64,000 bases of DNA from Bacteroides bouchesdurhonensis (GTDB lineage: Bacteria > Bacteroidota > Bacteroidia > Bacteroidales > Bacteroidaceae). The position numbers and the translations under genes are program-made. This document shows, piece after piece, positions 19,515 through 28,623 of this stretch; position 1 is the first letter of the stretch; each line of letters begins with the position of its first letter. The notes beneath the pieces are model-generated. The model made no database searches, had not been told where the DNA came from, and saw only the letters and a list, made by a program, of their open reading frames with translations. Location: positions 1,505,584 to 1,569,583 of the forward strand of contig NZ_LT707006.1 in NCBI RefSeq assembly GCF_900155865.1, written 5' to 3'.

Positions 19515-20123
19515 ATGAATCCTGATACGCTACGGAGTCGGATACTCGATTACACGAAACGTGAAATGTCTCTGCATGGAACTAACAGATTGACTATGGA
19601 CGACATAGCCAAGGGGATGAAGATGTCGAAGCGTACGCTTTATAAACTTTTTCCCAGCAAGGTTTGTCTGTTTCGTGTTTGCCTTTCTGATTTAGCCAAT
19701 GAAATCAGAAGAAGTGTACAACAGAAGCAAATACGCATGGATAGTTCGTGCATGGGTCATCTTTTCATAATTGTAAACGGGTATCTCACTTTGTTACATT
19801 CGATGGGGAAGACTTTACTGTTGGATATTGCCGAAGATGATGAGTACCGTTCTTCATTTGAACGGGAAAATACGTTCTGGTTACAACAGTTCATTGATAT
19901 ACTGACACATTGTAAAATCTGTGGCTTTCTACTTCCTGAAGTCGATACGGATCTCTTTGCAGCGGAATTGCGGGAAGCAATTTATCAGAGTTGCCTGCAA
20001 GGCACTCCGTATATAGTGCAACGGGTGCTGAATTATATGCTTTTACGAGGACTTTTTAAGATGGATGGGATTCGTTATATTGATGAACATCTGGCATACG
20101 ATAAGTTAAATGTTTGTGTTTGA
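19515..20123 (+). CDS. TetR-family regulator of the RND operon
   Basis: A 202-aa protein has an N-terminal TetR HTH: RLTMDDIAKGMKMSKRTLYKLF (about 25-46) followed by PSKVCLFR. The C-terminal ligand domain is divergent, as usual. The gene starts 9 nt after the channel gene and is the last of the operon, just before a strong terminator. Autoregulation of the efflux operon is the likely role, inferred from position. Confidence 0.88.
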   Translation: MNPDTLRSRILDYTKREMSLHGTNRLTMDDIAKGMKMSKRTLYKLFPSKVCLFRVCLSDLANEIRRSVQQKQIRMDSSCMGHLFIIVNGYLTLLHSMGKTLLLDIAEDDEYRSSFERENTFWLQQFIDILTHCKICGFLLPEVDTDLFAAELREAIYQSCLQGTPYIVQRVLNYMLLRGLFKMDGIRYIDEHLAYDKLNVCV

Positions 20124-20130
20124 AGAGAGA

Positions 20131-20165
20131 AAGCGTATCTGGGTAAAACCGGATACGCTTTTTCA
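20131..20165 (+). terminator. Terminator of the RND efflux operon
   Basis: AAGCGTATC (20131-20139) and GATACGCTT (20152-20160) form a 9-bp stem followed by TTTTTC, 8 nt past the TetR stop codon. Confidence 0.85.
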
Positions 20166-20205
20166 GTTGAAAGAGCCTTCTATTTCTCAGGGCTCAGGTA
20201 TTCTT

Positions 20206-21174
20206 TTACTTGTCTGTCACCTTCAAGCTCATATTTCTTACACTGACGGCTGTATCAAATGTACCGGGCACTTCCCATCCGAAGTTCATCCCGCAGATTT
20301 CCATATCCTCCCAAGCCGTATCCTTAAAAAAGCCTTTTGATTTCATTTTCTCAATAGCTTCTTTAATCAGAGGCAGCACATCTACTTTAGCCTGATGCCA
20401 TTGTTTGTCATTAAAATTTATATCTCCCCATACAGGCAACTGAGGTACATTATAAATATATGTAGCAGTTTCTATATCCCACGAAATTGTTTCTTTGTCA
20501 GACATCTGCTGATATCTATAATCATAGGACGGGATACCCAACCAAATGAAGGAGTTAAAGTCCGGAGCCTTACTATTCACATTTCTCAAAACAAAGTAAA
20601 AGGGAGTTTGAGCTGTATGTAATTCCGGGTTATACTCACTGTCGGACATCTTCCGCTCACATTTCTCCAACTTTATTTCCATCGAAAAATTCAATTGTTT
20701 CACTTTGCCTATATTCGGCTGACGTTTGAAGTTCTGCTCAATCAAAAGATGAGGCCATGGCTCATTCTCTTTCCGTGGCTTATCATACTCTTGACTTGTA
20801 TTGATCTCCAACCATAAGCTACCATCTTGATGCCAAACAACTTTTTTCCCTTGATTAGTATAAGTGATAGAGCCATCTTGATTTCTTACCGGCAGTGTAT
20901 TTCCCAAGTCATGTTTACTGTTCCATTGGGCTATTTTCCAAATAGGCTTTTTATCCTGTTTCTCAACATAGAGCGTATCTACGCAGGCTTTTTCCCATCC
21001 ACCTTTTTCTTCCACTATTTTAGTATTCAGAGGGCTGAGTGCGAATCCATCTTCAAATGCAGTGTCTCCGAAAGCTTCCCATTCGTCTACAGGCGAGGCA
21101 AAGCTGAAACAAATACATAGATTCAACAGTAGGCCACTCCACACCGGCAACTTTATAATACTTCTTTTTTTCAT
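20206..21174 (-). CDS. Secreted protein of unknown function
   Basis: This 322-aa protein has an N-terminal signal peptide (LPVWSGLLLNLCICFSFASP, cleavage near 27). The mature part is rich in Trp, Asp and beta-type segments (WHQDGSLWLEINTSQEYDKP, FIWLGIPSYDYRY, MEICGMNFGWEVPGTFDTAV). Its tail SVRNMSLKVTDK resembles the end of a jelly-roll or lectin-like domain. I do not recognise a family or catalytic motif. It is single, convergent with the RND operon, and could be a carbohydrate-binding or lyase-like exported protein; that is a guess. Confidence 0.7.
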   Translation of the reverse strand: MKKRSIIKLPVWSGLLLNLCICFSFASPVDEWEAFGDTAFEDGFALSPLNTKIVEEKGGWEKACVDTLYVEKQDKKPIWKIAQWNSKHDLGNTLPVRNQDGSITYTNQGKKVVWHQDGSLWLEINTSQEYDKPRKENEPWPHLLIEQNFKRQPNIGKVKQLNFSMEIKLEKCERKMSDSEYNPELHTAQTPFYFVLRNVNSKAPDFNSFIWLGIPSYDYRYQQMSDKETISWDIETATYIYNVPQLPVWGDINFNDKQWHQAKVDVLPLIKEAIEKMKSKGFFKDTAWEDMEICGMNFGWEVPGTFDTAVSVRNMSLKVTDK

Positions 21175-21506
21175 ATCTGTGATACTTTTAAGAGGCTATT
21201 TACGATTAGTTGAAATAAGATTCTAAGAAAGTTTCCGTATCAGTCGAAATATCAGTTTATTGGGAGTGCATAGACTTTTCCTCAAAATGTATTAGACTGG
21301 TTTAACGAAAGCCAATTTCCAAATATAAAGTAAAACGCCCGGACTTGCAAGAAAGAAACAGAAAATATAATTTGTGTATGTTCGGCAATACAGTTTTTAT
21401 TCAGTTAAGCTTCGTTACTAATAATGTATGTATTTCTCTAAGTATTATTCATAAACATTAGAATAGGGAAAGAAGGTATTAATGGCATACATAAGAATTT
21501 ATTTCT

Positions 21507-21514
21507 TATCTTTG
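21507..21514 (+). promoter_or_regulatory. Putative -7 box upstream of the HU-like gene
   Basis: TATCTTTG at 21507-21514 fits TAnnTTTG. No good -33 element is seen 19 nt upstream. If used, the HU-like mRNA would have a leader of about 230-270 nt that includes the nested inverted repeats at 21587-21680. Confidence 0.35.
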
Positions 21515-21586
21515 TAATGCGTAAATTACTTTTAATAGGAAGGAAACTTGTTCTTTCAAGATATAAAGTATACTTTTGCAGGGAAG

Positions 21587-21680
21587 AAACTATAACCGCA
21601 AGTTCTGATTATGAAACCGGAGCTTTTGATTATATAATCAAAAGTTTCAGTTATATAACCGGAGCTTGCGGTTATAGTTT
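21587..21680. repeat. Nested inverted repeats upstream of the HU-like gene
   Basis: Outer arms AAACTATAACCGCAAG (21587-21602) and its exact complement (21665-21680) enclose a perfect 22-nt palindrome (21623-21644, core GATTATATAATC). The direct repeat ACCGGAGCTT also occurs on both sides (21617 and 21659). The whole could fold as a large cruciform or mRNA leader hairpin. The rest of the 21175-21753 gap is AT-rich with no gene seen. Confidence 0.75.
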
Positions 21681-21753
21681 TATATAAAGAAAAAGAATGT
21701 TTTCTATTAATACAGAGTAAGTTATCTCTTAGTGGAGAATAAGTTTTCTATTA

Positions 21754-22434
21754 ATGGCCAACAGCATATCTAATAATGAACTAAAAACAAGAACTATGGC
21801 AAGGTACATCATGGAAGAAATGCCCGACATACAAGGAACGGGCGAACGGATACTTTATCCGAAACTGGCAAGGATCGAACAAGCTTCTACCGAAGACTTG
21901 ATAAACGAAATAACATCCTGTAGCGGATTTAACAGAGGAGTTGTAGAAGGAGTACTTGCGGAAGTAGCTATCGAAATGGCACATCTGATGGCAAATGGCA
22001 AATCTGTGAAGTTGGACGGTATCGGGACGTTTACGCCATCTCTCACATTGTGCGATGATAAGGAACGCGAGAAGCCGGGTGAAGGAGAAACTCACCGCAA
22101 CGCACGAAGCATTGTGGTAGGAAATGTAAATTTTCGTGTGGAAAAGACAATGATACGGCGCATCAATGGACGGTGTAATTTGGAAAGGGCTCCATGGAAA
22201 CCACGACGTTCCTCACAAAAGTATACGCCTGAACAACGGTTGGCTTTGGCAGTGAAGTATCTGGAGCAGCATCCTTACCTGACAGTTCGTGAATATCAGA
22301 AACTCACAGGGTTATTGCGTACGGCAGCTACCGAAGAGTTACGCCAGTGGGCACAACAACCGGATTCCGGTATCGGAATTGACGGGTGGGGAACGCACCG
22401 GATTTATATAAAGAAAGTGGTCGCTTCTCTTTAA
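21754..22434 (+). CDS. HU/IHF-like DNA-binding protein with C-terminal extension
   Basis: This 226-aa protein shows the HU fold in its first ~130 residues: LINEITSCSGFNRGVVEGVL, then GKSVKLDGIGTFTPSL, then the DNA-contacting arm region with VNFRVEK. This is the long Bacteroidetes HU-like variant, followed by a basic extension (APWKPRRSSQKYTPEQR) and a C-terminal winged-helix-like segment (YLTVREYQKLTGLLRTAATEELRQW). The ATG at 21796 (MARYIMEEMPD) is an equally good start. It likely shapes DNA locally; partner unknown. Confidence 0.75.
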   Translation: MANSISNNELKTRTMARYIMEEMPDIQGTGERILYPKLARIEQASTEDLINEITSCSGFNRGVVEGVLAEVAIEMAHLMANGKSVKLDGIGTFTPSLTLCDDKEREKPGEGETHRNARSIVVGNVNFRVEKTMIRRINGRCNLERAPWKPRRSSQKYTPEQRLALAVKYLEQHPYLTVREYQKLTGLLRTAATEELRQWAQQPDSGIGIDGWGTHRIYIKKVVASL

Positions 22435-22688
22435 AAACTGTTGTGCTACTTTCTTGAATCCGAAGTTAAAAAGCACTTCTGAAAGGAGCGTAGGACCTGC
22501 TCCAATTCTTTTTGTAGAAGATATAACTGATATTCGACCGGTGACATCCGTCCAATTGCCCGAAAATAGCAGGGTGCTTTATGTCTTTTATTCGAGTCTG
22601 ATGCAAATAAGACCGTTATGAATTCAATAAATCATGATTTTATTGTAGGCAGCAAGTAATGTTGCAAATAAATATTTTACTAAAATAG

Positions 22689-22719
22689 TTGGATCATATT
22701 TATTTTCCAACTATTTTTG
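22689..22719 (+). promoter_or_regulatory. Promoter upstream of the AAA+ gene
   Basis: TTG at 22689-22691 and TATTTTTG at 22712-22719 are 20 nt apart, a good Bacteroides promoter. It is about 360 nt before the AAA+ start, so it would make a long leader crossing the gene scrap at 22798-22929. Confidence 0.5.
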
Positions 22720-22797
22720 TCTCCGTACTTTAAAAGCACTATATGTTCTAATGAAACGGAACCGCTTACAAAAACAAATATCAAAGAATTACAATGA

Positions 22798-22929
22798 AAC
22801 GATGACTGCGAGGCTCATGGAGGAGCTTTGCATGCATTAACATTGTGTTCTTTGACAGATTGGACACCCGTCCGGCATTTTGTAGCCGATTACAAAATGA
22901 GAGGTCCGGAATATCTGCAAAAGTGGTAG
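22798..22929 (+). pseudogene. Possible gene remnant (43 codons, C-terminal end)
   Basis: An open stretch with protein-like composition reads DCEAHGGALHALTL, then DWTPVRHFVADYKMRG, then PEYLQKW and a TAG. It begins right after an in-frame TGA and has no start codon of its own in context. It looks like the tail of a lost gene, but I cannot name the family. It lies in the otherwise gene-free 22435-23079 gap. Confidence 0.3.
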
Positions 22930-23079
22930 TTTCCTAATCCCTTTTATTATTTGTGGATCTTTTCAGCCTGTATGCATCTTTATCGATTCGTACAGATTAC
23001 TCTCGTATTGCCCTTCTTCAAGGGTGATTTGATTGACCGTTTTTTATTATTCAATTTTTATATTAAAACTTATAGTGCT

Positions 23080-25740
23080 ATGACAAAAAAGAAAGATACA
23101 ACTATTGATGAAAATTTAAATGATTTGGACGAACAAATCAAAGCTTTTTTAGATGATAATTCCGGATATGTAAGAGAAGGCCGCTATGTGGATAAAGGAG
23201 TGACCTATTTCATTCCGATCAATCCCAAACCGGAGGGTGAATATAAATTGGAAGAATTAGTAGTCTTTGCCAATGAAGAGGATACTTATCATGAAAGGAG
23301 AAAAAAGAAACTTTATTTTAAAACGAATACTAAAAAGGTGCTTCGAATAACGATGTGGATGCGGAAGGTTGCAGAAAATGAACCATCGAACGGCGTTCTG
23401 TTTTCCTTGTATCGAGAGGGGTGCCGAGTTCCGATTTTCAGGCGAACAGAGCAAATTGATCCGGATGGATTCGAATACTCTTTTACGTATGAAGATGCCG
23501 GTAAACTATTGCCGGGACGTTACTTTTTGTTGGTCGGTAATATGGAGAATGATTCGGAAGCAAAGTCACCGTTGGAAACAATGGGAACACAGTTATGCCA
23601 CCGTTTCCAAATACTGACTGAAGGAATATATCTACCTAAGCCAAGAGTGCGAAGAGTGTCTGTGTCCCGTCCTGTTGTGCAGGAAACGGTTTGCGGAACT
23701 TCCGGAAAATTGGATGTAAAAGTAGCTTTGAGAGGACACATCGAAGATACGTATGACTTTTGTGCTTATTGTTATAATTCTGACCATCAGCTGATAGGTA
23801 AAGTGGAGACCGACGGAAAACTAATATCGAAAGGATCGAATACTTGGCTAAAGTTTTCATTAGATTCATCGTTCATCTGGGTGGAAGGAGATTATTCATT
23901 GGTGTTTGTATATAATGAAGAGCCTGCATACGTGTTCTCTTTTCATCTTTCATCACGAGCTTGCGTGCAGTGTGAGGTTCGGGAGCTTCAACCGGATTCT
24001 TTTCATTATCTGATGGTTAAGTACTGTCAGAAGAAATTTGTATGGCAAGGGAGAATCTGTAAGCTACCGGGCATGCGGAATGTTCGGGAACAATTTGTTT
24101 CTTTGATAGAAGAGACTATGTTTGATGAGCTGCGTCGGCGGAAAGGAGTGGAGATTACCAGGAAAAATAAGCATTTTGTAATGATAGGAACAGAATCTTT
24201 GATCCAATCACAGGTGGTTAGTTGTCTTTCTTCCTTGTTTTCATTGGGGAATAATCATGTGGATAGAGTGGATGCTACATCGTTGATTGTATCCAAAAAC
24301 TCATTGAATCCTTATGAGGAAATAGATGCTTTGATGAATAATCGTCTGGATAGTATGGTCTGCCTGAAACAGTTTTCTGTGTTACTTTCTCCCAATGGAT
24401 TGCCGGTGTTACGTAAAATCACGAATGCTTTAAATGATCAGGAATATTCTTGGTCCTTAGTGCTTTGTGGGACAGAGAGCGAGGTTGAACAGCTTTTTGA
24501 GGCGGTTCCTGAATGGAGAGCTTATTTTCCTAAGGAATGTTGGTTGGAGTTTGGAAATTATTCTTTACCGGATATATTATATAGGTTGATATATCAGTTA
24601 GAGCAACATAAATACAAGCTTTCTCCGGATGCAGAGCTATGTTTGTATAATGCGGCTAAACAATCATGGGATAATGGACAACTAATGTATTGGGGCGAGA
24701 AAGAAATTATCGATTTTGCAGAGAATTCCTTGTTGCCTGTTATTAGAAAACGCTTAATGAAGAGGGTATTAAAATCAGCTTCGCCGGATATACAGGTCTT
24801 GCAAACCTTGTATGCGGATGATCTGGAACTATCTTTTGGAAGTAACCGGATGAATAGTTTTGAGGAAAACATGAAACCCCTTCTCGCAATGGTCGGGCTA
24901 ACGGAAGTGAAAGAACGGTTGACTGAGCATTTCAACTTGTCCTGTTTGCAAAAGATGCGGCAACAAGTCGGTCTTCCGGTAAGCGATATAGGCCCGTATC
25001 ACATGATATTTACAGGAAATCCGGGAACCGGCAAAACAACGGTGGCAAAATTGATCGGGAAGATCTATCATTCTTTAGGAATACTATCGAAGGGAGATGT
25101 AGTAGTGACAGATCGTTCGCATATCGTAGGACAATATCTCGGAGATACGGAAAAGAACATGCTCAATATTCTGGAAAAGTCTCATGGTAATGTGCTATTT
25201 ATTGATGAAGCTTATACGCTGTACTGCGGAAAAGATGACCGGAGTGATTTCGGGTTGCGTGCTATTGAAGTGTTGCTTCCTGTATTGGCACAGAAAAATC
25301 CGGATATGCTTGTCATTATGGCTGGCTATGAGAAAGAGATGGAATTGATGATGAATGGGAATCAGGGATTGGCAGGACGTTTCCCTCATAAACTTCATTT
25401 TAGCGATTATACGGTAGATGAACTATTCCAGATCGGACAGAATTTGCTGGATAAAGGCGAATATGGGTTACCGGAAGCAACAGAGGGTATTTTCAGAAGA
25501 CTTATTGCTGAAGCTGTAGCGAATAAAGATGCTTTATTCAGTAATGCACGGTGGGTGGAACAAGTAATTACTACGGGAATCCTCCCTGCTATGGCGAAGA
25601 GATTAATGCGTAACCGTGAGATGCTTTCTAAAGAAATGCTTCGGACAATAGAACCGGGTGATGTAGAAGAAGGAATGCTTCGTTTTATCAATGTATGGGC
25701 GGACAAGCCTCAAAGAAACCCTATCGGGTTCAGAGCGTAG
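23080..25740 (+). CDS. Large AAA+ ATPase (SpoVK/CbbX-like) with beta-rich N-terminal region
   Basis: The protein is 886 aa from the chosen ATG at 23080 (MTKKKDTTIDENLNDLDEQI). The frame is open further upstream to 22951, but that part is hydrophobic and atypical. Residues 1-340 are beta-rich without a known motif. The C-terminal third is a CbbX/SpoVK-type AAA+ domain: Walker A GNPGTGKTTVAKLIG (near 645), Walker B NVLFIDEAYTL (near 703) and a sensor/arginine-finger region with GLAGRFPHKLHF. It is probably a remodelling or unfolding ATPase. Its client is unknown and no obvious partner gene is adjacent. Confidence 0.8.
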   Translation: MTKKKDTTIDENLNDLDEQIKAFLDDNSGYVREGRYVDKGVTYFIPINPKPEGEYKLEELVVFANEEDTYHERRKKKLYFKTNTKKVLRITMWMRKVAENEPSNGVLFSLYREGCRVPIFRRTEQIDPDGFEYSFTYEDAGKLLPGRYFLLVGNMENDSEAKSPLETMGTQLCHRFQILTEGIYLPKPRVRRVSVSRPVVQETVCGTSGKLDVKVALRGHIEDTYDFCAYCYNSDHQLIGKVETDGKLISKGSNTWLKFSLDSSFIWVEGDYSLVFVYNEEPAYVFSFHLSSRACVQCEVRELQPDSFHYLMVKYCQKKFVWQGRICKLPGMRNVREQFVSLIEETMFDELRRRKGVEITRKNKHFVMIGTESLIQSQVVSCLSSLFSLGNNHVDRVDATSLIVSKNSLNPYEEIDALMNNRLDSMVCLKQFSVLLSPNGLPVLRKITNALNDQEYSWSLVLCGTESEVEQLFEAVPEWRAYFPKECWLEFGNYSLPDILYRLIYQLEQHKYKLSPDAELCLYNAAKQSWDNGQLMYWGEKEIIDFAENSLLPVIRKRLMKRVLKSASPDIQVLQTLYADDLELSFGSNRMNSFEENMKPLLAMVGLTEVKERLTEHFNLSCLQKMRQQVGLPVSDIGPYHMIFTGNPGTGKTTVAKLIGKIYHSLGILSKGDVVVTDRSHIVGQYLGDTEKNMLNILEKSHGNVLFIDEAYTLYCGKDDRSDFGLRAIEVLLPVLAQKNPDMLVIMAGYEKEMELMMNGNQGLAGRFPHKLHFSDYTVDELFQIGQNLLDKGEYGLPEATEGIFRRLIAEAVANKDALFSNARWVEQVITTGILPAMAKRLMRNREMLSKEMLRTIEPGDVEEGMLRFINVWADKPQRNPIGFRA

Positions 25741-25742
25741 AT

Positions 25743-25810
25743 AAATGAAGAAGAATGAAGAACTTCCCGTGCGTTAACTACGCTGAGAGCTAATTCTTCA
25801 TTCTTCATTT
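25743..25810. terminator. Bidirectional terminator between AAA+ gene and metY
   Basis: Long complementary arms based on AATGAAGAA repeats (25743-25762 and 25794-25810) form a stem of about 17 pairs with a 3-nt bulge, between two convergent genes. Confidence 0.7.
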
Positions 25811-25820
25811 TAGTTCTTCA

Positions 25821-27098
25821 TTACCCAAGTGCTTGTTCTATGTCAGCGATGATATCGTCTGCATTCTCAATTCCTACTGACAGGCGGATTAAATCCGGGC
25901 GTACACCTGCTTCAATCAATTGCTCGTCGGTTAGCTGACGGTGTGTATGGCTTGCCGGGTGAAGTACGCAGCTACGTGCATCGGCAACGTGGGTGACGAT
26001 GGCGATCACTTCCAGAGAATCCATGAATTTGATGGAAACATCGCGTCCACCTTTCAGACCGAAGGAGATAACGCCGCATGAACCGTTCGGCATGTATTTC
26101 TGTGCAAGTGCATAATACTTGTTATCCGGAAGCCCGCAGTAATTTACCCAAGCTACTTTATCATTTTTTGATAAGTATTCGGCAACCTTCTGTGCGTTGC
26201 GGCAATGCTGCGGCATACGCAGGTGCAGAGTCTCCAAACCTAAGTTCAGCAAGAAAGAGTTTTGCGGGCTTTGGATACTTCCAAGATCACGCATCAGCTG
26301 AGCTGTTGCTTTGGTGATATAGGCTCCCTTACCAAAAGCTTTGGTATAAGTCAGTCCATGATAAGATTCATCCGGAGTACAAAGCCCGGGGAACTTGTCA
26401 GCGTATGCCTCCCAATCGAAGTTACCACTGTCTACGATACAGCCACCTACACTGGTAGCGTGTCCATCCATGTATTTAGTGGTAGAATGAACTACGATAT
26501 CTGCCCCCCATTCGAACGGACGACAGTTGATCGGAGTCGGGAAAGTATTGTCTACAATCAAAGGAACGCCATGACTGTGAGCAACGCGGGCAAACTTTTC
26601 AATGTCTAGCACTTCAAGAGAAGGATTGGAGATCGTTTCTCCAAACAATGCTTTAGTATTCGGTTGGAAAGCAGCGGCTATTTCTTCTTCGCTCGCATCC
26701 GGGCTGACAAAGGTAACGTCAATACCGAGCTTCTTCATCGTTACGCCGAACAGATTGAATGTTCCGCCGTAAATGGCTGAAGAGCAAACAAAATGGTCTC
26801 CTGCCTGACAGATATTGAATATGGCATAGAAATTGGCTGCCTGACCGCTGGAAGTCAGCATAGCGGCAACTCCACCTTCAAGAGCAGCAATCTTGGCAGC
26901 TACTGCATCATTTGTCGGGTTTTGCAGACGGGTATAAAAATAACCACTTTCTTCAAGATCAAAGAGACGTGCCATTTGCTCGCTGGTCTCATACTTGAAA
27001 GTTGTACTTTGATAAATGGGCAGCACACGCGGCTCGCCCTTTTTAGGAGTCCATCCTGCTTGTACACACAGGGTTTCGGGCTTGAATTGTTTTGCCAT
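25821..27098 (-). CDS. metY: O-acetylhomoserine sulfhydrylase (Cys/Met metabolism PLP enzyme)
   Basis: This PLP-dependent enzyme of 425 aa makes homocysteine from O-acetylhomoserine and sulfide. It has the MetY layout: N-terminal FKPETLCVQAGW, GQAANFYAIFNICQAGDH (near 85), and PLP lysine in VHSTTKYMDGHATSVGG (near 210). Signature C-terminal residues are in SVGIENADDIIADIEQAL. The length and insertion pattern fit O-acetylhomoserine aminocarboxypropyltransferase rather than cystathionine synthase/lyase. It is single, with its own promoter region upstream (TACTTTTG on the minus strand near 27145). Confidence 0.93.
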   Translation of the reverse strand: MAKQFKPETLCVQAGWTPKKGEPRVLPIYQSTTFKYETSEQMARLFDLEESGYFYTRLQNPTNDAVAAKIAALEGGVAAMLTSSGQAANFYAIFNICQAGDHFVCSSAIYGGTFNLFGVTMKKLGIDVTFVSPDASEEEIAAAFQPNTKALFGETISNPSLEVLDIEKFARVAHSHGVPLIVDNTFPTPINCRPFEWGADIVVHSTTKYMDGHATSVGGCIVDSGNFDWEAYADKFPGLCTPDESYHGLTYTKAFGKGAYITKATAQLMRDLGSIQSPQNSFLLNLGLETLHLRMPQHCRNAQKVAEYLSKNDKVAWVNYCGLPDNKYYALAQKYMPNGSCGVISFGLKGGRDVSIKFMDSLEVIAIVTHVADARSCVLHPASHTHRQLTDEQLIEAGVRPDLIRLSVGIENADDIIADIEQALG

Positions 27099-27284
27099 AA
27101 TGTTATCGGATTTATTGTTTTATTGCCAAAAAAAGTTTTTATGGCGCAAAAGTAGGGAAAATAATTGTATTTTTGTTCCCTTCATAAGTATTTAGTTTAC
27201 TATTGAGAATGCAGAATTTTCACGTTATTCGGAGTGGCAAATACTATAAAATAGATCGTGATGACAAACTAAGTCCCTATTGAA

Positions 27285-28355
27285 ATGAGAAAGAGATTCT
27301 ATATTCTTTTGTTATTTACTTGTTTTTCTTCAGTCACTGCTCTTTGGGCGCAACAGAAGGCAACTCCGAAAGCAGGTGAAGGCATTTCATCTTTTTTGTT
27401 GCGTCATAACCGTTCTCCCAAAAAGTATTACGATGATTTTGTAGAGCTGAATCAGAAGAAGTTAGGAAGAAATAAAGTATTGAAGATCGGGGTTAGTTAT
27501 GTCATTCCTCCAGTGAAGAAATCTACATCTTCTTCGGCATCTGGAAAAGCGGCATCCGAAAGCGATACAAACAGTGGTATTGCATCACAACCGGCTAAAA
27601 CTGCAAAAATAGGAACTGTAATAAATGAACCTTTGTTTGGCAAGGCATTGGCAAATGTAAAGGTCACTTCTAACAGGCTTGCAGGGGCATGCTTTTATAT
27701 CGTCAGTGGCCATGGAGGTCCTGATCCCGGAGCTATCGGAAGAGCTGGAAGACATGAACTTCACGAAGACGAATATGCGTATGATATTGCACTTCGTCTG
27801 GCGCGAAATTTGATGGGGGAAGGGGCAAAAGTTCATATTATTATTCAAGACGCCAAAGACGGAATCAGAAATGATGCTTATCTTTCTAATAGTAAACGCG
27901 AAACCTGTATGGGGGCACCAATTCCGTTGAATCAGGTGCAACGTCTACAACAGCGTTGTAGTAAAATTAATGCGCTTTATCAAAAAGACCGTAAGAACTA
28001 TAAATACTGCCGTGCTATCTTTATCCATGTGGACAGCCGTAGCAAGGGCAAACAGACGGATGTCTTTTTCTATCATACTCTTCAAAAAACGGAAAGCAAA
28101 CGTTTGGCAAATAATATGAAGGATATGTTTGAAGCCAAGTATGATAAGCACCAGCCTAACCGGGGATTCTCGGGGACAGTGGGTGGACGTAATTTATATG
28201 TACTCTCGCATACCACTCCTGCTTCTGTTTTTGTGGAGCTAGGAAATATCCAGAACACTTTCGACCAACGTAGATTGGTGATGAGCTCTAATCGGCAGGC
28301 ACTCTCTAAGTGGCTGATGGAAGGCTTTTTAAAAGATTATAAAGCAAAAAAATAA
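27285..28355 (+). CDS. N-acetylmuramoyl-L-alanine amidase (Amidase_3) with LysM-like N-terminus
   Basis: This 356-aa exported protein has a signal peptide (ILLLFTCFSSVTALWAQ). Residues 30-75 read as a LysM-like peptidoglycan-binding unit (GISSFLLRHNRSPKKYYDDFVELNQKKLG). The amidase_3 domain follows from about 135: zinc ligands in SGHGGPDPGAIG and the following DE, the third in IFIHVDSRS (near 247), and the catalytic Glu in VFVELGNIQN near 325. It cleaves the bond between MurNAc and the stem peptide during cell separation or wall turnover. It is monocistronic. Confidence 0.9.
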   Translation: MRKRFYILLLFTCFSSVTALWAQQKATPKAGEGISSFLLRHNRSPKKYYDDFVELNQKKLGRNKVLKIGVSYVIPPVKKSTSSSASGKAASESDTNSGIASQPAKTAKIGTVINEPLFGKALANVKVTSNRLAGACFYIVSGHGGPDPGAIGRAGRHELHEDEYAYDIALRLARNLMGEGAKVHIIIQDAKDGIRNDAYLSNSKRETCMGAPIPLNQVQRLQQRCSKINALYQKDRKNYKYCRAIFIHVDSRSKGKQTDVFFYHTLQKTESKRLANNMKDMFEAKYDKHQPNRGFSGTVGGRNLYVLSHTTPASVFVELGNIQNTFDQRRLVMSSNRQALSKWLMEGFLKDYKAKK

Positions 28356-28406
28356 ACTTTTTACTCTTGTCTCTTGAACAAAAGAAAGAGTAAGGATGTT
28401 ATATAT

Positions 28407-28566
28407 GTGCAAATCGCCTGATACACTACTTGTAGGTATGTGAATATATATGAGTCAGCAATATGCCTCCCCGGCATAACAGGAAGATTGCATAGTAGTT
28501 TTGTCGTGTTTTATTTTGTGTTTGTGTTGTGACGGTGCTGCGATGTGAATCGGGGTACCGTTTTTT
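28407..28566. repeat. 217-bp-period tandem repeat, copy 1 (possible RNA)
   Basis: This is the first of two nearly identical ~160-nt units. Each contains a conserved hairpin TATGCC-TCCCC-GGCATA (28466-28482 here) and ends in ACGGT...ACCGT plus a T-run, like a terminator on the plus strand, with an inner CGAT/ATCG stem. No protein frame is convincing. The gap 28356-28883 between the amidase and thioredoxin genes is made up largely of these two units. Confidence 0.6.
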
Positions 28567-28623
28567 ATCATAGTTTTTTTTCGATAACTTATGAACAAAA
28601 AGAAAACAGTGTTGTTATATACA

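Noticed and set aside
22951..23079. N-terminal extension of the AAA+ protein
   Set aside because: Hydrophobic, AT-biased and unlike the charged MTKKKDTT start at 23080; the extension is probably not translated.
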